Shown: piece after piece, positions 22,138-36,134 of the stretch | Layout of the letters: each line of letters opens with the position of its first letter | How positions within the stretch are numbered: the first letter of the stretch is position 1 | NCBI GenBank assembly: GCA_003415625.1 | Contig: PYIU01000008.1 | Span: 2,232,001-2,296,000, forward strand | Direction of reading: 5' to 3' | Length of the DNA: 64,000 bases | DNA from: Aquanectria penicillioides | Lineage: Eukaryota > Ascomycota > Sordariomycetes > Hypocreales > Nectriaceae | Made by a program: the position numbers and the translations under genes | Notes under the pieces: generated by a model | The model's input: the letters and a program-made list of their open reading frames with translations, nothing else | What the model was told of the DNA's origin: nothing | The model's database searches: none

Positions 22138-23651
22138 ATTAAGGCTATAGTAAAGCTCTTTTAAAGTTAAAATACTTTTTATTAATTGCTAATTATAGCT
22201 ATATCTTAAATAATAGTAATAAATATTAATATATTATAATCCACTTTATTTATAGCCTAATAGAAAATAAGTCTTTTATATAGTAAAAGTATAATATTGC
22301 TAAAAGCAATTAATTTATAAATGAATCTATTTAATTGCTATAAAAAGAGAAATAAGTGCTAATTATTAATAAAATAAGTATATTTAATACTAATATACTA
22401 TTAAAAATAAATAATAAGCTTTTATTTCTATATAAATGCAATAAAAGCTTTAATAATATCTTTATTATACTTTTTTATAATAACTTTTATTAATTTAACT
22501 TTATAATAAATACAATATTTTTATTGCCTAATAGTATATATCTATAAAATAAAAATAAAAACTTATAGAAATGCAATTATCATAAGGCCTATAAGCTATA
22601 GTAAAAGTTTAAGTTAGTTATAATCCCTAAAGAGTAAATATATATAATTAAGGATTTTAAGCTATTAAACTTACTATATTATATTTAAATAAGAATATAA
22701 AACTATAGCAATATAAATATATTTAATAATAAATGCTTTTAATAAAGGCATAAAATCCTATAAAAGATTAATATTATAATAGTTATACTATTAAACTATA
22801 ATTATTAAAACCTTAATATAAAGGCAGTATTTACATTCTATAAGTAAATAAAGAAGCCATTATAAATCTTTCTTTTTATATATATTTAAAAGCTAAGCAG
22901 CAATATTACTAGTAATAATAATAGTAATAATAATAATAGCAATAATAGTAAAGAAAAAAAAAGTAATAGCTAGCTAATAGAAGTAAAGGCATTTATAATC
23001 CTAAAATAAAGTAATAATAGTAAGATTACTATACCTATAGTCTTTATATTTATATTAAATATATTAATTATAATAATAAAGAATAAATATTAAGGTCTTA
23101 AGCTAATTAATAAAGTAAGCTATAAAGCTATTAAAATTAATATAAACTTAAAGTATTTAAATTAATAAATATTAAATAGTATTTTTTTTTATTTTAGGCT
23201 ATTTATTATTATTATATTATTATTTAAATTAATAATAAATTATAGCTTTATAAATATCCCTTAAGGTATAATCTTATTAAAGTTAATAAATAAATTAATT
23301 AATTAAAAAAAAGAAAAGGTTTTAATAAAAATATAAAATATTCTATAAAAGATTGCTTTATACTTTAGCCTTTATTTATATTAACTATAAAATATAAAGC
23401 TAAATACTAAAAAAGGCTAAGCTTAATCTTTATAGTCTTTATATAGTTTTTAGTAAAGGCAATATAAATATAATAATATAATACAATTTATATAGCCTTT
23501 ATATATAGCTCTTATAGTATTAATCCTTAAGTAATATAATGCTATTAGTAAATATAAAAAAAAGAAATATAATTTATAATATAATTCTTAATAATATAAT
23601 AAAAATAAAAGTAAAGCTTAATTATTTAAATAAAAAGAGTATATACTTTAT
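22138..23651. repeat. Unclassified dispersed repeat B, copy 2
   Basis: Second copy of the segment at 6448-7935, same strand. Its left side is cut by LINE copy 2 and its right side by the SINE at 23662. Element-like sequence seems to resume after that SINE (about 24257), so B was in place before both insertions. All frames are closed by TAA/TAG and the family is not recognised. Confidence 0.55.
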
Positions 23652-23661
23652 ATAAAGATTA
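23652..23661. repeat. Target-site duplication, left, of SINE 1
   Basis: ATAAAGATTA here is repeated at 24247-24256 on the far side of the SINE. The perfect 10-bp direct repeat fixes the element's ends. Confidence 0.75.
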
Positions 23662-24246
23662 AGCACCCCTATAGTAAAGTGGTTACCGCCTAAAAGCCCT
23701 TAAAGTAGAGGGAGTAGGTTCGAATCCCATTAGGGCACCTCTTTTTACCTGCTTAAAATTGGTCCACCCAAGTAGGGCAAGGGGAACTTAAAAGCAGCCT
23801 AGCCTATAGCTAGTAGGGAAAAACTTGGCCGTATCTAGAGCGTTATTCTGGCGAGCCTGACTTGCAATAGTAAGGCTATAGGTTTAGGTAGGGCCTATAA
23901 GAGCCTAGCCCTATAGCTCTTAAATAAACCTAAGCTGCAATTAAAGCGTAAGATCCTTAGCAGTTTCCTTAGCTATAAATCTTAAGTACAATAATATATT
24001 GTTTCTATAGGGCCAATTGATAGTATAGTTATTATAAGCAAAAGCAGGAAAAGAAGGTAGTTAATATATACTAAACTATAAAAGGTATAATTAGTATTTA
24101 ATTAATTTTAATCTATAGAGATAAATAAGGGGCTAATAAGTAAGGAATATAGGGGTTTTTATTTAATATTTTATATATATAGTTTTTTCTTTATTAAAAA
24201 TAGTATAGAAGCACTGCCTATTGCAAGACCTATAGAGTATTATTAA
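23662..24246 (+). mobile_element. SINE 1, tRNA-derived, lightly mutated
   Basis: A 585-bp non-coding element with a tRNA-like head. It has a Pol III A box TAGTAAAGTGG at 23672-23682 and a B box GGTTCGAATCC at 23717-23727. The acceptor-like ends are CACCCC and GGGCACC. A middle part of fair GC content and an AT-rich 3' tail ending in ATTATTAAAT follow. Target duplications flank it. Compared with the youngest copy (43673-44255) it shows mostly C-to-T/G-to-A differences, but far fewer than copies 2 and 3, so it is of intermediate age or exposure. The anticodon arm does not fold as a standard 5-bp stem, so I do not call it a functional tRNA gene. Confidence 0.85.
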
Positions 24247-24256
24247 ATAAAGATTA
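24247..24256. repeat. Target-site duplication, right, of SINE 1
   Basis: Exact copy of the 10-bp ATAAAGATTA at 23652-23661, directly after the SINE tail. Confidence 0.75.
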
Positions 24257-24738
24257 GGCTAATAGATAGATTAATATAGCTATATAAATATATAATAAAA
24301 ATAACTTTTTTTTTAATTTTAGGATTTTATTTTAGATTATATTATATAAGCTTATATAAAAGTTATATAAAAATTATAAAGATATTATATATAATTTATA
24401 TAATTTTGCATTATTTTATTTTAGTATTTAATAAGTCTTAAGCTTAAGCTGCTTAACTAATAGCATATATAATACAATATAATATAAAGTAATAGCCTTA
24501 TTAAATGCAAGTGTTAGATATTATGCTAGGGCAGCCTTAAGGAATAAGGCTTAGGCATAAAATAGAATAAAGGCAAAATATATAATATAAAAGAATAAAA
24601 TATATATATATAGAATTAATTAATTATATAACTAAAAGTATAATAATAATAAATATTTAATTTAATAGATTATAATATAATAAATAAATATAAATATAAA
24701 TAATAACTATTAAATAATATATTTTAATTTATACACTT
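24257..24738. other. AT-rich spacer, no gene
   Basis: About 480 bp between SINE 1 and LINE copy 4, A/T-rich with stops in all frames. Its first part may be the continuation of repeat B. I see nothing else in it. Confidence 0.5.
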
Positions 24739-25196
24739 TTTTACCCTTAAACTTATAACTGCTTATAGCTATTCTAAACTACCCTTAAAACATCTAAAAC
24801 TACAATTAATTAATTCCTTATATTAAATTACCCCTAAATACAATAGTGCATTAAAAGTGCAATATTAATGCTATAGCCCTTTTAATAGTAATTAATTTAA
24901 AAAGATATAATATAAAAAATAGCTAATATAATTCCCTTTTTACTATTAATTAATTTAATAATAAGCCTAAAATAAATAAAGCAATAAAAATTAATAAAAG
25001 CCTTATAATTAATAAAGATAAAAAAGCTTATAAAGCTATTATTAAGATTCTTTTATTTTACTTTTTTAAAGCTATTTAAAAGGTATTTTAAATTTATATT
25101 AATATATATAAAGTATACTTTTATTCTTTCTTTAAGGCTAATATAACCTTAAAAGAAAGACTTATTAATAAAATTACTGCTACTATAATATTTACT

Positions 25197-25201
25197 ATTA
25201 C
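25197..25201. repeat. 5-bp target duplication, left, of copia element
   Basis: ATTAC at 25197-25201 is repeated at 30983-30987. In the uninterrupted LINE copies ATTAC is single at the matching place (around 14815 in copy 1, on the other strand), which confirms that it was duplicated on insertion. Confidence 0.9.
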
Positions 25202-25411
25202 TGTTAGTAGGCAGTGTTATTATATGCAGTAGTTTTATTGTAGTTAATTTATCTCTATCTCTCCCTTCCTTTAGAGGAGGGGCTAAAGGCATCTTTCTTA
25301 TAGAAGAGCCTATTTTACATCCCTTTAAAATAAGCCTATATCTCTAATACCTATAAAACTGGACTCTAGCGCCCTCTATAATGTCTTTATTATAATATTA
25401 AGAAACTAATA
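25202..25411 (-). repeat. LTR of copia element (3' LTR in coding sense)
   Basis: This 210-bp repeat starts TGTTAG and ends CTAATA, the latter from an original CTAACA, so the ends are a 6-bp inverted repeat TGTTAG/CTAACA. By hand it differs from the other LTR at about 19 positions, all of them transitions and no indel. Confidence 0.93.
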
Positions 25412-28400
25412 CTAATACCTTCTTTTTATTATTATTAATACTAAATCTATCCTTCTAGCTATATTCTTAGCCTATTGCTTACAATTAAGTTCTTTAAAGC
25501 TTTATTAGGCATTAGCTTTATTATTATATCTATAGGGTTATTGCTACCTTTAATCCATTTAATCTTATTAATCTTTTATTATTTATATAATTAATAAAGG
25601 CCTATTAAGTTAATTATTAATCTTTTTTTATTAATTAATTTAAGCTTAATTAAATAATTATAAAGTAAATAAAAATCTATATAGATTATTAGTAGGATTA
25701 ATAGTAGTTTTATTCTTTTTATAATTATATATAATATATATATAATTATATATTTAAGATTAAATCTATTAATAAAACTATAAATCTTTAATATTAAAAT
25801 GCTTTTAGTAACTCTTTTGCATTTTATTAATAATTAATAAATAATATTACTATATATAGTAAATGCTTTATTCTTTATATATTTTTTATTTATTAGTATA
25901 ATTATATATTCTATTTAAAAACTTAAATCCTTATTATTTATAAATGCTCTATTTATAAAGATTATTAGCTTAGTATTTATTAAATTAATTGCTTTAAAGC
26001 AAAGACCTCTTTCCTTATTGTTTATTTACTAGGCAATCTTTTAGTTAATTTTATAGATATTATTTTTAGTTAGTTATTATACCTATACTGCAATAAAGTA
26101 GTTGCATACTGCCTTTAATTAATAAATAGAAGCAATATATACTTCTTTTATATATTATTCTATATATTATTATGCTCTATTCTCTATCTTTTTATTTACT
26201 ATTATAAGCTTTTTTATTTGCCTTTTTTAAATAATTATTATTTATTCTCTTTTTATTTATATTTAATATCTATTAAAGTTGCTAGTTATTTTATTCTTTA
26301 GGACTATTTAAGGTTTTACTTTAAAGCTAGCTTTTTAAAGCTTTTTCTTTTTTTTTACTAAAAAGGCATTTATTTTTAAATTAAAGGTATTATTAGTCTA
26401 TAGGCTAGTAATGCTAAAGTCTTTACTGCTTTTTGTAATTATTAAGCAAAGGTTAAATGCTAATATCTCTATTATTAATTTCTCTTTATAGTAGCTATAA
26501 TATATTATAAATTAATAGACTTTTGCCTCTATAATGCTATATAGTGGCTTTATAACCTTTAGAATTGTCCTTTTAGGGTATTTCTTTTTTAGTTTTTAGG
26601 GCAAGTATATTAATATTAGTTAATTTAATTGGGATTTTAACTATAGGTATACTTATATAATATTATATAGTATTAAATATATTTCTTTCTTTTAGAAGGT
26701 TAGAATAAGGGCTAGGATTAATTATTAGCTATATTATTAGATTATTAATAATTAAATAAGAATTTCCCTTTTTTTCTTATTACTATATCCTTATATAATA
26801 AAATAAAACTTTTTATAAAGTATTATTATTATCTTTCCTTTAATCTTATAGACTATTTATAATCTAAAGATATATATTTTATAATATTTATCTTTATTAT
26901 ATAAAATTAGTTTTAAAATACTAATCTTTAGTAATAAGTTTAATTTAATATTATTTAATTCTTTAAATAGTTTATTAGGGCTAATTATTTTTCCTTTTTA
27001 GTATAGCCTATATATAAGTTCTTAATTAGCTGCTTCTTTATATATAGTAAAGACCTTTATCCTTCTATTAATTAAGTAGGCATTATTTAAAATAGAGTTC
27101 TTTTTTAGTCTTCTTTATTATTATAGTAATTTAATTATAATAGGCTATAGAAAAGAGTTCTTCTTTAGCCTGCCTTTTTATTTTAATAGTTTTAATAGAG
27201 TATTTTAAAAAGTTAGGTTTTTTAAAGGTCTATCTTATTAATAAAGTTATTTTAATTTAAAATACTTAAATAGTATTAAAATTTCCTTATATTTCTTTAC
27301 TAATATATTCTTAGTTACCTTAAGGTATTAATAATATAGTTATATAGCTATTATTTAAAATACTATTAGTCTATTCTCTATATTTACTATTACCTTAAAT
27401 TTAATTACTTTAAGGACTTTATATAGTTCTTTTTATTCTTTATTTTTTTAATAGATATAGACTTTACTCTCTAACTTAAGGGACTATAGTAAGACCTTAA
27501 TTATATTAGGTCTATTATATATTTTTAGTGCTTTATTAATCTTATATTTTATAATAAACTTATATAGCTCTACTATTACTTTAAGGACTGCATTTATATA
27601 TTAAAGGGATAAAGAAGTTAATAGTAAATTTATTATAATTTATAGGTAAGCACTAAATACTAATAAGATTAATACTAATTTATTAAGGCTAGCTATATTA
27701 TTAATTGCCTTAAAGCTTATTTAAAGGATTGCATTTATAGATATAATATCTTAAAGTTTAGCCTTTATAATTTTAAATATATATTATATTAATATATAAT
27801 ATTATTTAACTTTATTAATTAATTAATATACTTTAATTAAAACTTAATAGTAGGTAATGCCTATTAATTTAGCTTTACTTTTAAATTTAATAGCTATAAA
27901 ATTAATATTAGTATTATAAATAATAATATTTAATAGGCTAAAATAAATATTAATTTAATATATCTTTAATGCTTCTTAAGTTTCTTTTATTAATATATTT
28001 ATAAGGAATTATTCTACCTAAAAAGATATTATAGTATTAATAATATAAAGGATTAATTAGGAATTTAAATATATTATATTAATAATTACTTTATAATTAA
28101 AGTTATAATTATTCTTTAGTATAAATTTAAATTATTTTAGTACTTTACTCTTTATTTAATAGTAATAATAGAACTTCCTTATTATTTTAATTGCTTTATA
28201 TTTAATATTATAGCCTGCTTTTATTAATAGCTTATATAGATATAATATAAATAGATAATTAAAATATATATAAATATATTATAGTTTAGCTTTATTAAGA
28301 AAAGTAATTACTGCTTTTTGCTTAATTAAAAAGAACTATAAATATCTTTATTTTTAGATAATTAAAATTCTTTTATCTCTATATACTAATTTATTAGTAA

Positions 28401-30772
28401 TATTATTTAAATAGATATTAAGGCAATCTATATCCTTAAGGTAAAAAAGAAATAGTATTAATATATTTATAATATAGAATAAAACTATTTTAATTAAAGT
28501 TTAAACTATTATTATTTTTAGTAAACTATATAAGCTGCTACTACTAAAGTGTATTTTAGCTGCTTTTACTTTCTTTATATTAAGCTTAATTATTAGGTCT
28601 TTTTATTATAATACTAAGAATTAATTCTTTTTAGCTATTAATGCTATTATAGTATTTATATTTAGTATAATGCCTTAAAATACTTTATATAAATAGCAGT
28701 TAAGGAAAAATTACTGGTTTTTGCCTTGCTTACTTTCTTCTTTATATAACTCTTTAAATTAATGCTAAAATGCCTTATTTAAGAGGTAGGCTACAATTAG
28801 ATAGTTATTACTTTTAAACTCTTTATTTATTAAGCATTTACTATTATATACATTATTTTATAGTAGCTTTCTTTTATAGCTAATTAAAAAAGCTATATAC
28901 TTCTATATATTATATTTCTCTCTTTATAACCTTTATTCCTTAAAGTATTAGTCTTTAGCTTAATATCTTTTATCTTTTAAGTATTTAATAGAAAAATACC
29001 TTTTCTTACTATATATATAATACTTTTTCTTTTAAAATAGGCTGCCTTAAGTATAGCTATAGTTATATTTTTATCTATACTTTTTATTATAGTTATAGCA
29101 ATAGAATTTGCAATTTAAAATATATTGGTTTAATATACTTATAATTAATTAATATTATAATATTTTAATTAAGGATTAAAGTTATAAGCATAATTCCTTA
29201 AATTTCTTTATAAAATTAAATAATATAAATGCTAGCTTAAGAATATTATAGTATACTTAAATTATATTTATAATTAATTAGTTTTTATCTATATAATTAA
29301 GGTTAAGTGCTTTTTAGTAAAGTTAAAGCTTATTAAATAAAGACTATAGAACTTTTATTATATTCTTTCCTTTATATATCTTATTATTCTTTATAATATT
29401 AAATATAAAGGAGCTTTAGTCTATATAGTAGTATTGCTAATTAATCTTTATATTAAAGTAGCTTTTTATTTATTTATATATTTCTATAAAGATTAGGTTA
29501 TAGCTAATATAATAGATAAAGTAATTGCTTGTTTATTTATTAAGGATTATTAAGAATAGTATATAGAATTAAAATGGTTTTATTTTAATTATTAAATATA
29601 TATTAAAAAAGTATTAAATCTTATTATTTAAAATATTATATATATCTTCTATATAATTTCTCTTTTTATTTTATATTTTCATAAAGTAGGCAGCCTTTAT
29701 TAAATCTAGCTTTTTATTTAGAACCTTAATTAAAGGGATTATTTAGTATAATATAGTATTATTAATATTATTCTATATATTTATTTTAAAAGAAGGGATT
29801 GTTTGTTTTATTAGGATAGTTATGCTTATACTGCTTATTTCTTTGCCTTTCCTTAAGGATATTTTTTAGATTAACCTTTTATATTTAGACTCTATTTCTT
29901 TCTTTTTACTATTATATTCCCTTTTATTATTATTATTAAGTATAAAGTTCTATAGTATTAAGGTTAATATTATTTAAAATATTATCTTTTAAATAGTAAA
30001 GAGCTTTTATTATTACTAATATACTTTTATTTTAAGGTATACTTTAGATTTATATAATATATTTTTATTTTAGGTTAAAAGCTTCTTTACCTTTAAGAGT
30101 TTAATAAGAATAATATTAATCTTTATATTCTTTTTCTTTATATAAATCCCCTTATAATATAGTATATTTCTTAGGCTTCTTTATATAAATATCTTTAATT
30201 AAGTAAAGTTATTAGCATTTTAATCTTAAAAGTTCTTTTTAAAGTCTTTTAATTGCTCTTCCTTTAATAGAGTAATCTCTACTTTATAATTAAAAATGCA
30301 TCTTAAGGCATATATATTATATTCTATCTTTATAGTTTTTAGTTTCTTTTTAAGTAAATAATAGATATTTACTTAATTAAAAAGGTTTACTTTTATTTTA
30401 GCTATATTAATTAATTTAAGGAATTTAATTCTTTTTTTAATTATTAGTTAGGTTCTATTACTTTTATTTATTTTCTATATAGATATAATATATAGTATTA
30501 TATATTGCTTATTATTTAGTATATTTAATAGTATTATAAAGTTCTATTAATATATTATAGGGAAATATTATATATTATAGTATACAATAGGGCATACTTT
30601 AAAGGGTTAATTAAAACTCTTTTAGTATATATTTAAGCAGATAGTATAAATAGCTTATAGATTATCTTTTTATTAGGTTATATATTATAGCACTTAGCTT
30701 TATATTTAGGGCATATAAAGTAAGTCTCTTTTAGCTTGCTATTTTATATTATTTAGTGGTAATATTAATTAG

Positions 30773-30982
30773 TGTTAGTAGGCAGTATTACTATATGTAG
30801 TGGTTTTATTGTAATTAATTTATCTCTATCTTTCCCTTTCTCTAGAGGAGGGGCTAAAGGCATCTTCCTTATAGAAGAGCCTATTTTATATCCCTTTAAG
30901 ATAAGTCTGTATCTTTAATACCTATAAAACCGGACTTTAGCGCTCTCTATAATGTCTTTATTATAATATTAAGGAATTAATA
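30773..30982 (-). repeat. LTR of copia element (5' LTR in coding sense)
   Basis: Second 210-bp LTR, same length as 25202-25411. Transitions-only divergence between the LTRs indicates RIP-like mutation rather than ordinary ageing, so LTR divergence cannot be used to date the insertion. Confidence 0.93.
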
Positions 30983-30987
30983 ATTAC
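30983..30987. repeat. 5-bp target duplication, right, of copia element
   Basis: ATTAC, directly followed by TATAGTAATAATAGC, which is the continuation of LINE copy 4. Confidence 0.9.
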
Positions 30988-31426
30988 TATAGTAATAATA
31001 GCTATTTTAATTAATTTAAGCTTTCTTTCTTTTTAATTAATATAATAATTCTATATATTAGTTCTTTTATATAGCTTTAGCTTTATAAATATTAAAACTA
31101 ATAAATATATAATATATAGCTATATTAAGTATAAAGTTATAATTTATATAAAAAATGCCCTTAAAGATATTAAAAACTGCATTTTAATAGAAACTATATA
31201 AATAGTAAATTAAGCCTATAGTAACTTCTATATAGTTATAGTATATTATCTCTTTAATAAAAATATAGTTTTTACCTTTTTTACCTTAAAGTAGGCTAAA
31301 GCCTTTTATAAAGAAAAATAAATAGGCATTATACTTAAAAATAATACTTTTTTTATTTCTTTAATCTTTATTATTTTAATAAAAAGAATTTAAATTAAAT
31401 CTATTTTTAATAATATAAATAAATTT

Positions 31427-31438
31427 ATAAAGGCTATT
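31427..31438. repeat. Target-site duplication, left, of SINE 2
   Basis: ATAAAGGCTATT, repeated at 32035-32046. The LINE sequence continues from the second repeat. Confidence 0.8.
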
Positions 31439-32034
31439 TATTATTTATTTAATAATACTTTATAAATCTTATAATAAGCAATACTTTTATACTATTTTTA
31501 ATAAAGAAAAAACTATATATATAAAATATTAAATAAAAACCTTTATATTCTTTATTTATTAGCTCTTTATTTATCTTTATAGATTAAAATTAATTAATTA
31601 AATATTAATTATACCTTTTATAATTTAATATATATTAATTACTTTCTTTTTTTTGCTTTTATTTATAATAATTATACTATTAATTAGCCCTATAGAATTA
31701 ATATATTATTATACTTAAGATTTATAGCTAAAAAAACTACTAAAAATCTTATATTTTAATTATAGCTTAAATTTATTTAAAAACTATAAAGTTAGGCTTT
31801 TATAGGCTTTATTTAAACCTATAGCCTTATTATTATAGATTAAGCTTACTAAAATAATACTTTAAAAGTAGTTAAGTTTTTTGCTATTAGCTATAGGCTA
31901 GGCTGCTTTTAAGTTCCCCTTACCTTACTTAAGTGGACTAATCTTAAGTAGGTAAAAAGAGGTGCTTTAGTAGGATTTAAACCTACTCCCTTTACTTTAA
32001 GGGCTTTTAGGCAGTAATTACTTTACTATAAGGG
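31439..32034 (-). mobile_element. SINE 2, heavily mutated, nested in LINE copy 4
   Basis: A minus-strand copy of the tRNA-headed SINE, about 596 bp. The head lies on the right (region 31940-32034) and the AT-rich tail on the left. Its B box has decayed (reverse complement of GGATTTAAACC near 31975), and GC-rich parts of the youngest copy are here nearly all T/A. The 12-bp target duplication shows insertion into LINE copy 4. Confidence 0.85.
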
Positions 32035-32046
32035 ATAAAGGCTATT
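32035..32046. repeat. Target-site duplication, right, of SINE 2
   Basis: ATAAAGGCTATT, identical to 31427-31438. Confidence 0.8.
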
Positions 32047-35000
32047 AATAATACTAATACTTTAAGAGTTAATAAAGTAAAGCTTATATAGGCCTAAAAT
32101 AGCATTATAATAAAAATAAATTTAATTTTTTATATTTTATTAATTAAAAAAGCTAATAGTCTATATAATAATAGGCTACTTTTTAATATTAAGCTTTATA
32201 ATTATAAACTTTTTAAAAAAGAATTAAAAGTTATTTAATGCTTTTAATACTATAAATATAGCTATATTATAAAAAACTATTAATTTATTTTAATCTATAT
32301 TTAATATAGTAGTTTAATATATAATAATTACTATATTAAAAGGGAAGAAATCCCTTATTATTATACTTTATATTATAAAGATTATTTAGCTTAAAGCTAT
32401 ATTTATTTTATATTAAAAAAGCATTAAACTTATATAAAAGAAAAATATTATAAATAATTAATAAAATATAAAAATATACTTTAATATAGTAAAATATTTT
32501 TTATATATAATAAAAAGGCTTTTTTAAAAACCTTTTTTTTATAGCTTTTTTTTTTATTAAAATAATTAGCTAACTTTTAGGATTTATTAATAAATAATAT
32601 TATATTTTATTTAATAGTTTTCTTTCTTTTAATATTTATACTTTATTGCTATTATTTATTAAATTAATCTTTTTATTTATATTTAATTAATATAGATTTT
32701 ATTTTAAAATATATATTATTGCCTTAAGTTAATCTATTAAGCATTATATACTTATAATAAATATAATATAATAATGCTTTTAAAATTCACTAAAAATTAA
32801 AGGATTAATACTTTAATAAAACTTAAAAGATTAAATTATATTATAATTTACTATTTAAGCTATATAGCTCTTTATATATATAAATAATATAAACTAAAAA
32901 CTTAAATCTATTAAATAAAAGAAGATTAAGCTAATATTAATTTTAAATACTATTATATAAAAATAATTATAGTATATAATCTATTAAAAGATAAAAAAGA
33001 CTTAAAAGTAATATATACTTTAACTACCTTTATATTAGCCCTTAAGATAATTATAATTAATAACTTTAATCTATACTATTTAATATAAAACTGCTATAAT
33101 AAAACTACTTTATATAGCTTAATCTTTTTAATAAAGATATAATAATTAAATATAGCTTTAATAATACTTTATAAAATAGTAATTTAAGAAATAAATAATA
33201 TTAAAAATAGTATTTTTAATTTAGCTTAAGCCTAAAAAGATAGTAATATTATTTATTTAGGCTTTAATTATAATTTAAATAGCTTTAATTATATTTTATA
33301 GTAAATATATATTAAATTTATTATAAATATATTATTAATTTTTTTTTAGACCTTTAGCCTATAGTATTTAATTAATATATAATAAACCTTAAAAAGGCTA
33401 AGCTTAAAGTATAAATTACTTTTTATTAGACTTTAAGTAAGATTACTTCTATATAATAATTAAAGTAAGTAATTAAATAGCTAACTTAAGAACTGCATTA
33501 AATTGCTTAATATATTACTTTAATATAAAGGCAATTTAAATCTAGCTATAATAATTAATAGGATTAGCCTATTATAAAGGCTATTTATTAATTTAAATAT
33601 ATATAAAAATATATATAATATAATAGTATATTAATTAATTAGCTAGGATTGCAAAAAGTAAATAATAAGCAAAAGATATATATAGCTTAAGTAAGGTAGG
33701 TATATAGCTTAATGCAGTATTTTATTTAATATAAAAATAAAGAAAGGTATTAATAGTTAAAATAAACTTTAAAACCTAAAGAAATAAATATAGCTTTAAA
33801 GCAATATTACTTTAGCTTTATTATAGCTTTTTTTTTAATTGCTTTAAGTAAGATTTTTTAGCTATTAGCTATATTAAAAAGGTAATTATATTAATAAAAA
33901 ACTTTTTTTTTAAACTTTAGATGAATCATTAAAATATTAAATTTATTATAATAAACTTTATAATATAATTAATAGATATAAATTAAATACTATAAAATGC
34001 TAAAAATTTACTATAAAATTATATTAAACTTTATAAATTAATATATTTATTTTTTAAGATTTAATTATAAAAAGCTTTTAATAGTAATAGGTTTTTAGCT
34101 AGCTTTCTTAAAGTATATAATAGGCCTTTTTTAAAAGCCTTTACTATTATTATTAATATAAGTATTGCATTTAAATATTTTCTATAATGCTTTTACTATA
34201 TAATTGCTATTATTATCTTTAAATTAAATAAAATAATAGCCTAAAAATATATAGTATTTAAGTAAAGATCTATTTCCCTTTTTAATATTATTAATAAAAT
34301 AATAAAATTAATAATAGCTTAATAAATAGCAATAATAGCTAAAAACCTAAATATACTTTTTAATAGCTAAATAAAAAATAGGCCTTAAAGGTCTATAAAG
34401 CTAGCCCTTATAGTTATAATAGAAATAATATATATAGTATAGGCTTATAATAAAATAGCATTTTTCTTTTAATTAAACTTTATTATAGCCTTTAATTTAA
34501 TTAACTATAAAAGGCTTATAGCTACTCTTTATAATTAAGGCTATTTATAATAATTATTAATTTAGTTTTTTAATTATTTATTTAAGTATATAATATACCT
34601 TTAATTTAATAGTAAGTTATTTAAACCCTATAGTATTAAAGCTAGCATTCTATAAAGCTTATTGCCTTTTTTTATTCTCTTTATTTTATTTATATTAAGG
34701 CTTTATATAGCACTTAAAAAAGTCTTTAAAATTATAGTAATTAAATTTATTAATAATATAAATATATATATATTTAAAAAAAATATAATAAAGACTTAAG
34801 CCTAACTTAAAGCAATATAGGCAATTTATATATTTTAGGCCTTTATTAATAATATAACCTTTAAATCTATTAAAGCTTAATTCTTTTATTTTTTTTATTA
34901 ATATTAAAAATATTAAGTTTAATTAACTTTTATTTATAATATTATTTAGCTATAAAAATTTTATTAATTCTTTAGGCTATAGCTATATAAAAAACTACTT

Positions 35001-35528
35001 TAAGGCCTATATATCTTTAAGCTTAAAGGAAAACTTAAGCACTAAAGGCAGGCCTTTACTGCCCTTATAGTAAGTATATAAAAAGTAAACCTTAAGGCTA
35101 TATATATAATATATATATATATAATTAAATCTATAATTGCTTATAGTACTAATATATATTATTTTTTTATAAATAGAAATAGTAATTCTAAAGGGATTGC
35201 TAAAGCTTTATTTATTAAATAAATTTAAGCCTTTTATATTATTAAAGAAAGCTATAAGGCTACTTTAATTAAATTGCTAAAAAGTAAGCTTAAGATCTTT
35301 TTATTTAATATATACTTTAATAAATAATTTATTAATTTTAAGATTAATTATAGGCCTAAAGAACTAAAAAACTTATTTTTTTATAACTATATTAATAATA
35401 TATTAGATTTATTGCTATTATTATAATAGCTTTTAATATAAATTAATATAAAAATATAAAAAGTAATTTATTAATTAATTTTTTAATAATAAATATAAAA
35501 AGAATTAAAAATTAATTAATTAAAAATA

Positions 35529-36067
35529 TTATTTATTTATTAATACTCTATAGACCTATAAAGTAAATAGTGCTTTTATACTATATAAATAAAGGAAAAA
35601 ACTATATTAATAGAATAAAAACCTTTATTTAATATAATATTAAACCTAATATAAGTCCCCTATAAGGAAGTATTAGATTAAAAGTTAATTTAGTACTATT
35701 ACTAAAATATCTTATTTACTTAATTATAGAGTTAGTAAATAAAGTAAAAGTAAGGCCTGCAATAAGCTTAAATTACCTATACTATAGGCCTATTATAAAA
35801 AGTAAAGTGCTATTTTAATGCTATTAGCTAATAGCTAGCTAATTGCTAGCTATTTAAGTGCTATTATTATTATTTCTTAATCTTTATAAATATATTTAAT
35901 TTCTTTCTTTTTTTTCTTTTTTTATATATCTCTATAAAAGCTTTCTATTGCCTTTAAGTATATACTTTATTAATATATTATTTATATAAAATACCTAACT
36001 TATATAAGCATTAATTGCTATTTTTATTGCTATTTTATATTAATTATATATAATTAAGGATAATAAC

Positions 36068-36134
<67 letters not shown>

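Larger units (their letters stand above)
25202..30982 (-). mobile_element. Ty1/copia-type LTR retrotransposon, complete but mutated
   Basis: A 5,781-bp element with two 210-bp LTRs and a 5-bp target duplication, inserted in LINE copy 4. On the minus strand, with mutated codons allowed for, the integrase core is readable around 27760-27945 (fungal pattern like NFxAxxFKSxAK followed by a GITxYQV motif). Reverse transcriptase is readable around 26380-26560, ending in an LQTDD-like box in place of YVDD. Integrase lies upstream of reverse transcriptase in the coding direction, the order of Ty1/copia elements and not Ty3. A purine-rich tract abuts the LTR at 25412, as expected of a polypurine primer for the minus orientation. 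Stops in all frames make it non-autonomous. Confidence 0.9.
24739..35515 (+). mobile_element. LINE copy 4, opposite orientation, split by two insertions, 3'-truncated
   Basis: This is the reverse complement of the LINE family. Its 5' end (TTACCCTT at 24741) matches the 5' ends of the other copies. Sequence collinear with copy 1 runs 24739-25201, then 30988-31438 and 32047-35515. A copia retrotransposon (25202-30982) and SINE 2 (31439-32034) interrupt it, and each junction rejoins exactly after a target duplication. Homology stops at the point equivalent to about 10890 of copy 1, so about 2.3 kb of the 3' part is missing. LINE copy 3 starts 13 bp further on, in the opposite direction. No coding frame is intact. 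Confidence 0.75.

Noticed and set aside
23662..23740. Functional tRNA gene at the SINE head (also 44180-44255)
   Set aside because: A and B boxes, D and T stems fit, but no proper anticodon stem can be drawn. The head is always followed by the same ~500 bp and bounded by target duplications, so it is a SINE head.
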